64,000 nucleotides of DNA, taken from positions 59,176,567-59,240,566 of the forward strand of contig NC_068912.1 of assembly GCF_023091745.1 (NCBI RefSeq), written 5' to 3'. The translations under genes were made by a program, and so were the position numbers. Within the stretch, counting starts at the first letter, position 1. Each line of letters opens with the position of its first letter. The notes under the pieces were generated by a model. The model did no database searches and had not been told where the DNA came from. It saw nothing but the letters and a program-made list of their open reading frames with translations. The stretch comes from Budorcas taxicolor. Its lineage: Eukaryota; Chordata; Mammalia; Artiodactyla; Bovidae. Shown here one piece after another: positions 46,160 through 56,760 of this stretch.

Positions 46160-46545
46160 TGCTGTTCATCCTTCTTCCTTAATAACTCCATGTTGGCCCC
46201 CTTTCCAATGCTGACTGATTCCGTCCTGCCTTAGTTTCTCATTAGTACTTCCTTGGATTATTACGATTGCCTCCTAACTGGTCTCCCTCATTCATCTCAC
46301 CTCTCTCCAATCTGTTCTCCTCGTTTCTGCCAGAGTGCTTTTTCTAAATCATTATTTTAATCAGGCACCATCTCTGCTTAGCATGGGTGGCTGTCCTAAT
46401 GCTTCATGATCAGATCCAAACTTAGCATGGAGAGAGCCCTCGAAGCACTGCCCTGCAGCCCCAAAGGCCCAACTCCCCCTCAAACTCTGCTTGTTCCCTT
46501 TGTTGTAATGCTCCCTCCGTCCCTTTTTTACTTGATTATCTTACA
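46160..46545 (+). mobile_element. L2 LINE, sense
   Basis: TGGATTATTACGATTGCCTC, CTAACTGGTCTCCCTCATTC and CAGAGTGCTTTTTCTAAATC follow the L2 3' coding and UTR consensus. Confidence 0.7.
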
Positions 46546-46739
46546 CCTATTCTTTTAAGACATGATTAAAATCTTTGGAAGAATATACAAGAAATTGGCA
46601 GTCCTGATTGTGCTGGAGGAGAGAAACTAGGTTGGTGAAGGGAAGATACAGGGAAACTTTTCATAGCATGCCTTTTTATACATTTTGAATTTTATATTAT
46701 ATAGATGTATTGCTACATCTTCAAAAGTAAAGGAAATTT

Positions 46740-46865
46740 AATGCGGGGGTGGGAGGGAGGCTCAAGGGAGAGGGGACATATGTATACTTCTGGGTAATTC
46801 TAGCTGTATGGCAGAAACCAACACAACTTTGCAATTATCCTCCAATTAAAAATAAAAGAAAAATA
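46740..46865 (+). mobile_element. L1 3' terminus, sense
   Basis: GGGGGTGGGAGGGAGGCTCA, then CTATCCTCCAATTAAAAATA-like sequence ending in an A-rich tail, matches ruminant L1 3' ends. Confidence 0.6.
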
Positions 46866-46954
46866 ACTAAAAGGAATGAAAATTTAAAAAAATTTAAAGC
46901 ATGAGATGGACCAAAAAAAGAGATACATTTCAGAGTTTGGTTCTGCATTAACTT

Positions 46955-47160
46955 GACACTTCCCTCCACTGAGCCACCGATATCTATGCCTTTCCACACT
47001 CCTCTGTTACAGCATTTATCAGTCTGTGTTGTAATTATCTGCAAACAAATTAACAGTCTCAGTGTCCTCACAGCCTGGAAGCACCTGGAGGGAAGGGACT
47101 TACTTTGTCTCATTCACCTTTGAATCCAGTACATGGCAGGTGCTCAGTAATCTTCTGCAC
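46955..47160 (+). mobile_element. L2 LINE 3' end, sense
   Basis: CAGCATTTATCAGTCTGTGT, TGTAATTATCTGCAAACAAA and GGCAGGTGCTCAGTAATCTT are in L2 order. Confidence 0.75.
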
Positions 47161-48640
47161 AGAAAAGGAACGAAAAATAAGTAAGCAATCCCACTTCTTT
47201 TACACATGAAGAAAATGAAGCCCAGAGAAGATTTATTGAGGATCAGTAGCAGAATAAAATGAGAATCCATGCTTTCTAGAATCCAAGTTTTGTACTAGAA
47301 AAAGTTATAAGACTTTATTTTGACCTGAGTCCCTGGATTTTCAGGAAATTTCTGATTTCCAGTAAGCTGCCTGTTTAAAGGACACTTTCACATATCCAAT
47401 CATGGGTCCTAAATTTGGGTTTGGAAAATATTTAGCCTAAGGAGCTCATAGACTAGGCTTATATTGATAGAAAAATCACAGGAAAATCTTCTGGCACATT
47501 TATCTTAAAAGCTTTGTTTTATTGTTTTTCTAAAACATACGCAGTATGGTGGACATAGTTACACACAGTAGCCCTCTTTAGAGATGCTAGACTAGCACAG
47601 GAAAAGTAACCGTGACAACTCAAAGTGGTATATTCAGTTCTCATTTGCTAGCATTTGCTGAATATCCAGGGCAAAGAGCAGTGACTAAGGGCATTTTATT
47701 TTACACAGCAACCGTGTTTTTAGTATGTAAAATGGTTAATGATTACTTTACTTGGACCAAATTTTAAGTACCCTGGGGGAGATCTTTTGTGGCTTCAAGA
47801 TTAGTGGTCTTCAAACTTTCTGCTCACATACCTCCCTGAAAGAATTTTGAAAAATTTGCATCTTTCCTGTATTTTTATGTTGCCACCTGTAATTTTTCAA
47901 TGTACGTTTGCAGAGCATCATTTCCAGCATATTGCATGCAATTCATGATATTTTAAAATAAAGCTGTTAGCTCACTCTTTTAAAGTTACCCCAAAGAGTC
48001 TAAATCCCATAGTACTTTTTTTACCCAACATTATTCATTTTAAATATATGTGACCTAGTTATTCTTTAACAGCCAGAAATTTTACATTGTTCCTTCTTCT
48101 TCTTGAACTCATGTTTTCATTTCCATATTTCCATTGCTCCCACAGACTGCTATTTTATTGCATATTTTCATACTTGAAAAATTTGTATTGATGACTGCAT
48201 CATTTTTTACAACTATATATTTACATAATTTTGCTTTCTGTTAACTCTAAGGTCCTAGTTTTGTCTCTGGATGGAGTTGTCACTAACATTGGTAGCAGTA
48301 CACAACTGATCAAACATGGCTATATTACAAATTGATGACTATTTTTAAGCATAAAAATAAAACATATCTATTAGCAAAATGGAAGGGGCTTTTTTTCCCC
48401 CAGTGGATTTGAGAATGAGTATTATAGAGTAATACTGAGTTTCACCCCGACTCTAATCATGAGTTTGATACTGTTCTTATAGATATAATTGCTGAAGCAG
48501 TTAGTTCACAGAAGTAAGTAGATGGGAGCTGAAGGGATTTGCTGTAGCCCTGTTACTCAGTTCCTTGAACTGGTTTCAACTATATGCCAAAAACCATATG
48601 ATGATCCGATTCTTAAAGTATCTTTTCTTCCTACTTGTCA
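47161..48640. other. Mostly unassigned sequence
   Basis: A MIR-like antisense remnant may lie at 47190-47300 (GAAGCCCAGAGAAGATTTAT). The rest is AT-rich with no gene recognised. Confidence 0.35.
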
Positions 48641-49240
48641 AATAACCCTTTATTGAATTACGTTCCTTTGCAGTTCTTAACTAGCTGGGCATTCCACCAC
48701 ACCACTATCGTCATTCATCTATGATGTCATGAGGATGACTGCCATCCACATCAGAGCCCACAGACCTGGCAGTCCCCAGGATCTCTTTAATGGTTCCAGA
48801 GTATTCTGTAGCTAAAGACTGGTGTTGCATCTGCTGGGCAATGTGGATGATCTCATCAAAAGTGATGTTTCCACTGTGCTTAATATTTTTCTGCTTCTTT
48901 CTGTCTTTTGGTTGCTCCTTAAAGGCTTTGATGATCAGGATAGACACAGAAGGTACCACCTCAATCTAGGCCTGTCTGTTCTGAATGCTCCATTCCACTG
49001 TAGTCCTCAGACCCTTCCAATCACCAGCTGCCTTTGCAATGTTATCACCAACCTCTTTTGGAGACAGACCTAGGGGGCTGAGCTCGGGGGCCAGGACAGA
49101 CGTGGCACGGATTTCCCCACGGGTGCCCCTCAGGTATATAACTGTGTCTCCTTAGTGTCTCACTTAGGCGACATGGTGAGGCAGCTGGTGTCAGATAAAC
49201 CTGGATTGCAAAGGACTGAGAAAATTGCACCTCGGCCCCC
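48640..49240 (-). pseudogene. Processed pseudogene of ribosomal protein L12 (RPL12)
   Basis: The parent gene encodes 60S ribosomal protein uL11/L12, which sits at the base of the ribosomal stalk. On the minus strand a 5' UTR-like segment (GAGGTGCAATTTTCTCAGTC) precedes the ancestral ATG at 49172-49174. The ancestral TAA is at 48677-48679, followed by AATAAA (complement at 48649-48654). The span ATG to stop is 498 bases, exactly 165 codons plus stop as in the parent, but this hides a one-base loss near the start and a one-base gain near the end. Early stops (TGA at codon 5) and an internal TAG kill it. The C-terminal two thirds is the best preserved: DRKKQKNIKHSGNITFDEI and GTIKEILGTA are visible in the minus frame 48711-48959. 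The absence of introns marks it as a retrocopy. Confidence 0.95.
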
Positions 49241-49552
49241 TTCAAGCTGAAATCTGAACTAAAGCCATTTAAATTATCGTTAGTACTCTAGCAGGTGACA
49301 CACTTTTGTTCCCCAGTCATCATGGTTATTCCCTTTCTCAGCACTCACACAGGCTTCTGATTTTCCATGTTTTGCGCAACTGAAGTCAACACACCACAAT
49401 ATGATGTAGAATTTGTGAGAAGAAAGACTTTCTTATGTTAAATGGGAAAATGGAAATTGTTAAAAAAAAAAAAAAGGGGGGGTATGGAAAAGAGATTGAA
49501 AGCATATTTTCAGGCACATAAATTTTAGGAATGTATAAGAATGGAAGTTGAG
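49241..49552. other. Short unique stretch
   Basis: Only an A13-G8 run at about 49461-49482 stands out. Confidence 0.35.
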
Positions 49553-49690
49553 GGACTTCCCTGGTGGTCCAGTGGCTAAGACTCTGTGCTCTCAAGCAGG
49601 GGACCCGGGTTCAGTTCCAGGTCAGGGAACTAGAATCCGCTTCCCATAGACCTGGAGCAGCAGATAAATAAATAAATATTTTTTAAAAAA
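49553..49690 (+). mobile_element. CHR-type SINE, short form
   Basis: GAGGGACTTCCCTGGTGGTC head, CGGGTTCAGTTCCAGGTCAG box B, and an AAATAAATAAATATTTTTTA tail. Body shortened to about 135 bases. Confidence 0.88.
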
Positions 49691-49877
49691 AGAAATGAAA
49701 GTTAAGAATGTGGAATTGAGTCCCTTAAAACTATCCATGCTCTGTACTACTGGGGAGTCTTCATAAACATGGGCAGATATGGTTATTCTGGTTTGAAGAT
49801 TTCTATTCACTAGTCAGCAGGCATTTGAACAAAAATGACTGGCGAACGAGAGCTTAAGGCAGTCCTAAATACTGGGT

Positions 49878-50090
49878 ATGACATGGTGGTTAAGACAAGA
49901 GCTCTGTAAACCCTAACTCTGAAATTTCCTAGCAGGGTATTCTTGAGCAAATTAACCTCTGCTTTCTTAATTACTAATTTAGAAATAAAGGCAATAATGA
50001 TACCTACCTCATAGGGTTGTATTGAGAATTCAAAGAATACGTGAGCACTTAGAATACTGTTTGACAATAATTACTCAATAAATCATTGAC
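49878..50090 (+). mobile_element. MIR SINE, sense
   Basis: GACATGGTGGTTAAGACAAG, AATGATACCTACCTCATAGG and TGTATTGAGAATTCAAAGAA follow MIR from tRNA box to 3' end. Confidence 0.8.
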
Positions 50091-51321
50091 ATTCATACTA
50101 GGAAATGATTATACATGACTAGAAATGAGTTTCATAAGACTGAGTCCTAAAGAAATCAAAATTCCATATATACTTTGCTCTTAGCAAAACTAATCATTTA
50201 ATTTGTAAATTAAATGAAAAGTACAAGTATGAGGCGAAGCCAGGTTCCTTGCTCAGAGTTTACAGACTTATGCTACCTCTTAAGAAAACAACAACAAAAA
50301 TAAAAGAAACAAAAGGTAATATGAGATATAAAGTTATTCTTTCTAGATCAAAGCATAGCCTATGTTAGGTAAAATTTATGATCTGCTTATTTTGAAGTGG
50401 CAAGAAAAGCATTTGATGTGTTCTTTCCCCATCTTTTATAACCACAGAAAGTCCCATTATTTCCATTTAGGATATCTTCCCCCACACATACGCTATTACT
50501 AAATATACCATCCAAACTTCTGGTGCTTAGAGGTTCAGGGGTTTTGCCTTGCTACTATCATTGGGGCTTTAGGAGATCATACTCAACAGTCTTTGTTAAA
50601 TGAAAATTAGAGATTTTTTTCAGTATTACTTTATTTCTCCTGTATTTCTAATTGTCCTCACCTCCACCCCATTCTAAATTTGAGTTTTATGTTTGATAGC
50701 ATATACCATAAGTTATGAAAAAACACAACAAAGAGCTTGAAAACCCTCATTTGAATAACAGTGACTTCAGGAACAGCTGCTAAGATAAAATAAATCCAAG
50801 AGAGCTCAGCAACCAGAATGCAATAGCTTTTCTTTTTAAAGGGACAGGCAGATTCACTCACTATTGTAAAACCTTAATCAGTTACTTTAAATCAATACTA
50901 TATTTTAATTGATATCTAAGTTTTTCAACTCTGAATTTTTATGGGGTGATTTATCCTGTATGGATAATATGAGATATAAAGGGGATTCTCTTCCACTGTA
51001 TTTCAATTTGAACAATTATTTGATGACATCATTGATAGAGGTTTACAAAGCAGAAAATAAAATCCACCAGGAATCAAGCTTTCAGATTTCTTCTTCACTG
51101 AGAACGTAGAAATAAAACAAAACTTTACCTAGTGAATAGAAATAATGAGATCAAATGGAAATTTATTACTAAGACAAAATTGCATTGCCAGTTGCAGAAT
51201 AAAAAGCTAAAAATTATTTTGTTGATTGCAACATCTCTGTTTTCTGTACTGGGATTCATAGCACGAAACTCTTGATTAAAGTAGTACACAAAAGTTTGGA
51301 TTTTAAATAAGGTTAGGTGAA
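50091..51321. other. AT-rich unique sequence
   Basis: Low repeat content, no recognised gene. Confidence 0.35.
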
Positions 51322-51472
51322 GGGACTTCCCTGATTGTCCAGTGGTTAAGACGCCATACTTTCATTACACAGTGAGTGCATGGGTTTGATTTCTATTGGG
51401 GAACTAGGATTCCCCATGCCAAATGCTGTGGCCAAAAAATAGAGAAAACAGAAAAAAAAAAAAACCCAGCGA
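51322..51472 (+). mobile_element. CHR-type SINE
   Basis: AGGGACTTCCCTGATTGTCC head, diverged body and an A13 tail at about 51453-51465. Confidence 0.82.
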
Positions 51473-52297
51473 ACTGAGCTTAGGAAGTAAGGATAAGTAG
51501 AACTCTCTTAAGAAAATCCAACATATTAAAATATAATCTTATAGACTGGATGAATAATAAGGAGATTATTTTTCCTACAAAAGTGTCATTCATTATGCAA
51601 ATAGATTTAATTTTAAATATTTAGCTTCACTAGTACATCTAGATTATGACTTGATTTCTAAATACATTATTTACATATGACTTTTGTTGGAATATATATA
51701 TAACATAAAGACTAGCCAGAAGACATTGAGCTGAAACCTAAAATTTTCAGAATAGCAAATTATTTCATGAAAAGTTGTATTTATCAATGTGTCTTAATTT
51801 TTCTGACCTAGTTAAATCAGTAAAGAAAAAAATAAAATTTAGAAAAATGTTAATATCCAAGATACATATAGTTCAAAGCAAAGACACAGTCCCACATGTT
51901 CCTACTACTTCTTTAATTATTTCATTCAGCCCTCTGTAAATAACTCCTATACTTCATTTTTCATTGACGTTTTTGCTCACTTGACTATTTCCACATGTGG
52001 CAGTTGAATATATTTGTACCAATAAAGTGAAATATCACACCCTCAGATCATTTCATGAAAGTTCTTTTTTCAATGTATTGTATTTGGCTGCAATTATCAA
52101 ACAACCTAACTAGAAGTGATGTAGACCATGAAGCATTTATTGTTTACTAAGAAGAATGCCCGGAGGAAGAAAACCCCAGGTGGATTTGGGAGCTCAGTGA
52201 TGTCAACATGGACCCAAGTGGGCTAGATAGTATTTCAGTGCAGGCAGTCAGACTCAAGTGTCAATGGATCATTCTGTCTTCCTGGGAAACTTTGAGT
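51473..52297. other. AT-rich unique sequence
   Basis: No repeat or exon was recognised. Confidence 0.3.
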
Positions 52298-52538
52298 TCT
52301 TGTAGTAAAAGAAGAAGAAGGCAGTTGTTAGTTGCTCAGTCGTCTCTGACTGTTTGCAACACCATGCACTGTAGACCACCAGGCTCCTCTGTCCATGGGA
52401 TTCTCCAGGCAAGAATACTGAAGTGGGTTGCCATTTCCTCTTCCAGGGGATCTTCCTGATCCAGGGATCAAACATGGGTCTCCTGCATTGCAGGCAGATT
52501 CTTCACCATCTGAGCCACCAGGGAAGCCCTCTTGTAGT
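52298..52538 (-). mobile_element. Bov-tA SINE with 9-base duplication
   Basis: TCTTGTAGT flanks the insert at 52298-52306 and 52530-52538. The tail side carries a GAA repeat (AAAAGAAGAAGAAGG). Confidence 0.94.
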
Positions 52539-54007
52539 GAGCAGGGACTTAAAATCTCTCAGTCTCTCACATGGTAATCATTTAATAAGTATTCATTAAA
52601 CAGTTAAGGAAATTTTAAAATAAGAGCAGGAAAACTAAGACTATGTGAAATAAAAGGGTGGTTTGGTGTTGAATGATGTCACAACTATTCAAGTTAAGGC
52701 TGGATCTTTGTGCTATGTGGTTTTTAAATAGATTTCAATATAACTAAAAAACATTTCGGGTCATTTATAGTCTTCCTACTTCCTTGGAGTCTCTTCTGTT
52801 GTCCTCTTGATGCTCGGTGTTTAAAATTTGCAAGTGTAGAAATGAGGACTGAGCCACATTGCTCTGTATGAGAAAGGTCTGGAGGTCACTGTGGTCAGCA
52901 AGGTAAGCTGTGTGGAGTGTTTCTGTGCTCCTGTGTTCTGCCTGTGCACTCACTGCAATTCCTAAGGGAAATACTTCTCTTTTGGAAATGCAGTGTTTGA
53001 GAACTACTCTGGTTGGTACCTGATTAATTTTCTATGATAGCCCCTTATTAACTGTTGGAGTGATTTATGCAAAATCAAATTTTACATGACGTATCAATTT
53101 TAGGACAAAGAGAAAGTTGAAAATCGGAGTTAGAGCTTGGTAAAAATCACAAGGCTCAAAAACAAATGAACAACAACAACAACAAAACGCTCAACAAATG
53201 AAAAAAAAAAATCCACTTTCAAAAGAAATGATAGAGCAGAGCATTCAGCACACCAGACAAAAATCTAAAACACTAACAGTGAAATTCCTAGAAGATGATC
53301 AAGCATTTTGTCTGCTGTTCTGTTTGTCTCTGGTGGTGGGGCCGGATGGGGGTAGGGTAGTGACAAGCAGCAGGATGGGTAATGGATAGTTTTCTGAGAA
53401 TCTTCACCTGGGTAGAGATGAGAAGAAGATGGAACTATAGGGGTCTGCTTTTTCTGCAAACTCAGCCAGCAATTTATAAATGGCATAAGACTCGTTTCAA
53501 GCTAAACCATTACTGGCCTAAATCCAATGGGATTGGCCAAAAACGAATCATCTTTGGAAATGCAGCATGATGCAGAGACTCACTCAGGAGCTAGAGAAGC
53601 CAAGCACAGCTAAGAGTAAGGCCACCTTTTAGACCAGGAAGCAGACCTAAAAATGGCCTGGTCTCTGCCTACTGTCAGGCTTGCAGAGTCAGATTGTCCC
53701 AAGGGCCTAGTCCCTTTCCTTCTCCTCCATGGAGAACTCCCTGGGCCACTCCAGCCCACAGTGAGGACTCTGAAGTCTCAGGGCCTTTGGAATTTGGCCT
53801 GTATTTTGTAGTTAATTACAAACAGCTTAAGTTGATCTTGTGAATCAAATGAGGTTATAGGTATGAAAGTTTCTAGTACAGAATCTAGCGAGACTTTGTT
53901 TTTCCACTCTATCACCCCTTGAAAGACAGTTCTGGCCAGGGCATAGAAATAATGAAAGTGGGGGTGTTAAGGAGAGGTGACTCAGCCCTTCTTCTCATCT
54001 GTTATAG
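52539..54007. other. Unique sequence upstream of the candidate exon
   Basis: A good donor-like site (CAGCAAG|GTAAGC) occurs at 52903 on the plus strand, but the open frame before it is only about 19 codons. A short (CAA)n lies near 53170. Polypyrimidine sequence leads into the acceptor at 54007. Confidence 0.35.
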
Positions 54008-54214
54008 TACACAGGCCTTGACAAGCAATGTTCCTCACTAGATCCAGAAACTGTTGCTGCTATTGAAATAATCCAGATGGTACGAATTACACCAGAAAGC
54101 CTTTATAAGTTGGCCCATTATTATCCAGATTTGAAGATACATGTTATTAGAAGCAATGTGACCTGCATGCTTGCTGGGTTATTTGAAAAACTGGTTTTTG
54201 AAAAAAAAAAATAA
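54008..54214 (+). CDS. Candidate terminal coding exon, gene not identified
   Basis: The pyrimidine-rich CCCTTCTTCTCATCTGTTATAG ends at 54007, with a branch-point-like TGACTCA about 26 bases upstream, so a 3' splice site is well supported. The frame starting with TAC at 54008 stays open for 68 codons to TAA at 54212-54214, and the same frame has a stop inside the proposed acceptor, as expected at an exon edge. The translation is protein-like (LDPETVAAIEIIQMV, then ITPESLYKLAHYYPDLKIHV, ending GLFEKLVFEKKK). The middle loosely recalls leucine-rich-repeat segments of F-box proteins, but I cannot name a family. An ATTAAA at 54282-54287 could serve as polyadenylation signal. Against it: the A11 run at 54201-54211 could be a retrocopy tail, about 20 bases near 54060 resemble L2, and a 68-codon frame can arise by chance. 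Confidence 0.35.
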   Translation, partial: YTGLDKQCSSLDPETVAAIEIIQMVRITPESLYKLAHYYPDLKIHVIRSNVTCMLAGLFEKLVFEKKK

Positions 54215-54399
54215 GTAAATATGGAGTGGATTATTCATTTACTATATGTGTTAAAAATCAGACCCTGTTTATTTAAGCAAAATTAAAATACTTTAAAATT
54301 GTAATAATACATACTTATAAAAATTTATATATCACAGGAGTTAATACAATGTAAAGCAATTTCACTTCTAACAGTATGGTTAGCAACCGTCCAGTGAAG
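54215..54399. other. AT-rich sequence after the candidate exon
   Basis: Contains ATTAAA at 54282-54287, which would fit a 3' UTR if the upstream exon is real. Confidence 0.25.
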
Positions 54400-54790
54400 G
54401 CATAAAGAGGTTGGGGCTACAGAGGCAAATATGATCAACAAGGTCCCTGCCTTCATGAGGTTTACATTCTAGTGGGAGGAAACAGACAATCAGCAGGCAA
54501 ATAAGTAGACAAACCAGACATGGGATATATGGAAGTGGGATCTCAATGAGGGAAAAAAAAGTCACACTGTTGAACTCTTGTCGGAAGAACCTTCCGACAG
54601 ACTGAATTGCAGGTTCAAAGGGCCAGACAAGAAAAAAGGGGGCCGCTGCATATAGTATATCACTTTAGTATACCAAAGTGAGCATTCCAAGAGGAGTATG
54701 GGGTCAGATCACGCAAGATATGGGTAGGAAGATCAATTTCATCTAAGCACTACGAAAGGCCATGAAAGACTCTTAACTGAAGGAGAGGGC
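54400..54790 (-). mobile_element. L2 LINE fragment, antisense
   Basis: CAAGGTCCCTGCCTTCATGA, then GGTTTACATTCTAGTGGGAG, then GAAAGACTCTTAACTGAAGG, follows the reverse complement of the L2 3' region. Contains the hairpin at 54579-54599. Confidence 0.65.
54579..54599. repeat. Perfect 9-bp hairpin with 3-base loop
   Basis: TGTCGGAAG-AAC-CTTCCGACA, inside the L2 fragment. The stem keeps a CpG on both arms. Confidence 0.9.
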
Positions 54791-55319
54791 AGCAGGGAGA
54801 ATCTGATCTTCAGTTTTGAAAAAAAAAAATAAGGGCAAGAATGGAAGTCTGCAGACCAGACATGTTGGAAGAGATTCACTCACACATACACTGAAACATA
54901 TAGAGCTTAAAATATATGCACACTCTTCCTGCAACTTGCTACTAGTGTTATTTTTAGAACTCCTCTTTGAAATTATGTTCACAGTCACTTTACTGTCTTA
55001 GAAAATCAAACACATTTTGTTTTTTGACCTTTCCCTATCCACCCAAATGCAGTAACTTAGTTGGAAAACACAGGTTTTGGCATTTTTAACATGACTCCAG
55101 AATGTGTTCATCAGATTTGGGTCTGAATAACTTTTGGACTATTCCAAAAATCAGATTTATTCTCAAAGAAAGAATTCTTTTCAAAAATTCCGTTGTCTAC
55201 AAATGTGATACTTTTAAGCAGCAGCATAGGAACATGTATACACTTGGCCAAGGTGGTTTATTTGGAATGAAAAACATCCATTTAAAGTTATATTTATTCA
55301 CCGATAATTATTGAGTACT
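54791..55319. other. Unique sequence, nothing recognised
   Basis: The frames at 54816-55001 and 55102-55314 are short and unrecognised. Confidence 0.3.
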
Positions 55320-55368
55320 AATCACTAAGTATCATGCACTGATTTAGGCACTGGGCATACATCAGTGA

Positions 55369-55583
55369 CGGCTTCCCAGGTGGCTCAGTGGTAGTAAAGA
55401 ATCCTCCTGCCAATGCAGGAGGTGAGACTCACGTTCGATCCCTGGGTCAGGAAGATCCTCTGGAAAAGGAAATGGCAACTGACTCCAGTAGTCTTGCCTG
55501 GAAAATCCCAGGGACAGAAGAACCTGCTGGGCTACAGTAGTTCATGGGGTCACAAAGAGTTGGACGCGACTGAGCACACACAC
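55369..55583 (+). mobile_element. Bov-tA SINE
   Basis: A complete sense copy. Imperfect duplication CATCAGTGAC / CAGCAGTGAA. Confidence 0.94.
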
Positions 55584-55611
55584 AGCAGTGAACAATGAGA
55601 CAAAATCTGTC

Positions 55612-55758
55612 CCTGCTGGGCTTGCTAAGTCACTTCAGTCATGTCCGACTCTGTGCGACCCCACAGACGGCAGCCCACCAGGCTCCCCCGTCTCTGGGAT
55701 TCTCCAGGCAAGAACACTGGAATGGGTTGCCATTGCCTTCTCCAATCCTGCTGGGCTT
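55612..55758 (-). mobile_element. BovA monomer SINE with 12-base duplication
   Basis: CCTGCTGGGCTT at 55612-55623 and 55747-55758 flanks a single antisense BovA unit (55624-55746), a 5'-truncated BOV-A2 that stops at TTGCCTTCTCCAA. Confidence 0.95.
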
Positions 55759-55869
55759 ACATTCTAGTAAAAGGAAGATGTACCAAACAAACAACAAATA
55801 AAACTAAGTGAACTTTGTATTATGGTTGAAGATTATATAAGAGCAAGGGAAGAGAGCTTGAGGAAGCTG

Positions 55870-55893
55870 CAGGGGCGGCGGGGGGGGGGGGGG
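55870..55893 (+). repeat. G-rich run
   Basis: GGGGCGGCGG followed by an uninterrupted run of about 12 G, ending in TTCC. Capable in principle of G-quadruplex formation. Confidence 0.9.
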
Positions 55894-56290
55894 TTCCAAT
55901 TTTAAATAATGATGTTAGGTTGGGCCTCACAAAGAAGATGACTTTGGTTAGATTTGAAAGGGCAGAGATAAGTAATATAGACGTTAAGGAGAAGAAACTT
56001 CAAACTGACAGTGTAAAGGTTCTGAGGTAGCAAAGTCCCGGCAAGCATGAGGAGCACTGGGGTGGCTAATGGTTGGGTAAGGGAGCGAGTTGTAGGCTAC
56101 AAGAACAGAGAGATAAGGAGATGGAGGACAAGTGATAAGAAACTTGTAGCCATGGAAAGAAATTTGACTTTAACACTGACTGAAGGGAAACAAAGCAGAA
56201 AAGTGGCATGACACATTATTCTGACCACTGTGATACAGACTACAAGGAGCAAGGATGGAAGTTTTTATGTTTTTTGGAAAACAACATCAC

Positions 56291-56518
56291 TTGATAATCA
56301 ATCTCCTAATTTTGCCAGGAAAGGGGAAAGTAACCATAGTTAAACATTAAGAAACATTCCAGGTCATGTCTTTCCCCTTTGTTTCCTTTAGAGCAAAGTC
56401 CTATTAGGCCCAATTCCTTTGTCCCTGGGCCCAAAGTGTCCTTAGACCATTTTCAGGCCGCAGCCAAGTTCTTTAATCTTTATCCTGATTTAAGGATAGC
56501 CAGGATCTTCTTGGCTGC
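56291..56518. other. Unique sequence
   Basis: Nothing is recognised. Confidence 0.3.
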
Positions 56519-56760
56519 AAGAAACTGCATCCCATGATCGCTCAATAGCTTCAGTTGTGTCTGATTCTTTGTGACCCTATGGACTGTAACCCACCAGGCT
56601 CCTCTGTCCACGGGATTCTCCAGGCAAGAATACTGGAGTGGGTTGCCATGCCTTTCTCCAGATCTTCCCAATCCAAGGATTGAACCTGTATTTCCTGCGT
56701 CTCCTGCATTGCAGAGATTCTTTACCTCTGAGCCACCGGAGAAGCCCCAAGGAACTGCAT
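56519..56760 (-). mobile_element. Bov-tA SINE with 12-base duplication
   Basis: AAGAAACTGCAT (56519-56530) and AAGGAACTGCAT (56749-56760) flank an antisense copy. Confidence 0.94.

Larger units (their letters stand above)
55320..56290 (-). mobile_element. L2 LINE, antisense, host of two SINEs
   Basis: Split into TATCATGCACTGATTTAGGC (left), CAGTGAACAATGAGACAAAA (middle) and GGGCTTACATTCTAGTAAAA onward (right), together giving the antisense L2 3' region. Insertions at 55369-55583 and 55624-55746. Confidence 0.7.

Noticed and set aside
52861..52910. Donor-like CAGCAAG|GTAAGC as an upstream exon of the 54-kb candidate
   Set aside because: The open frame before it is about 19 codons and no acceptor was found to bound it. 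Kept only as a note.
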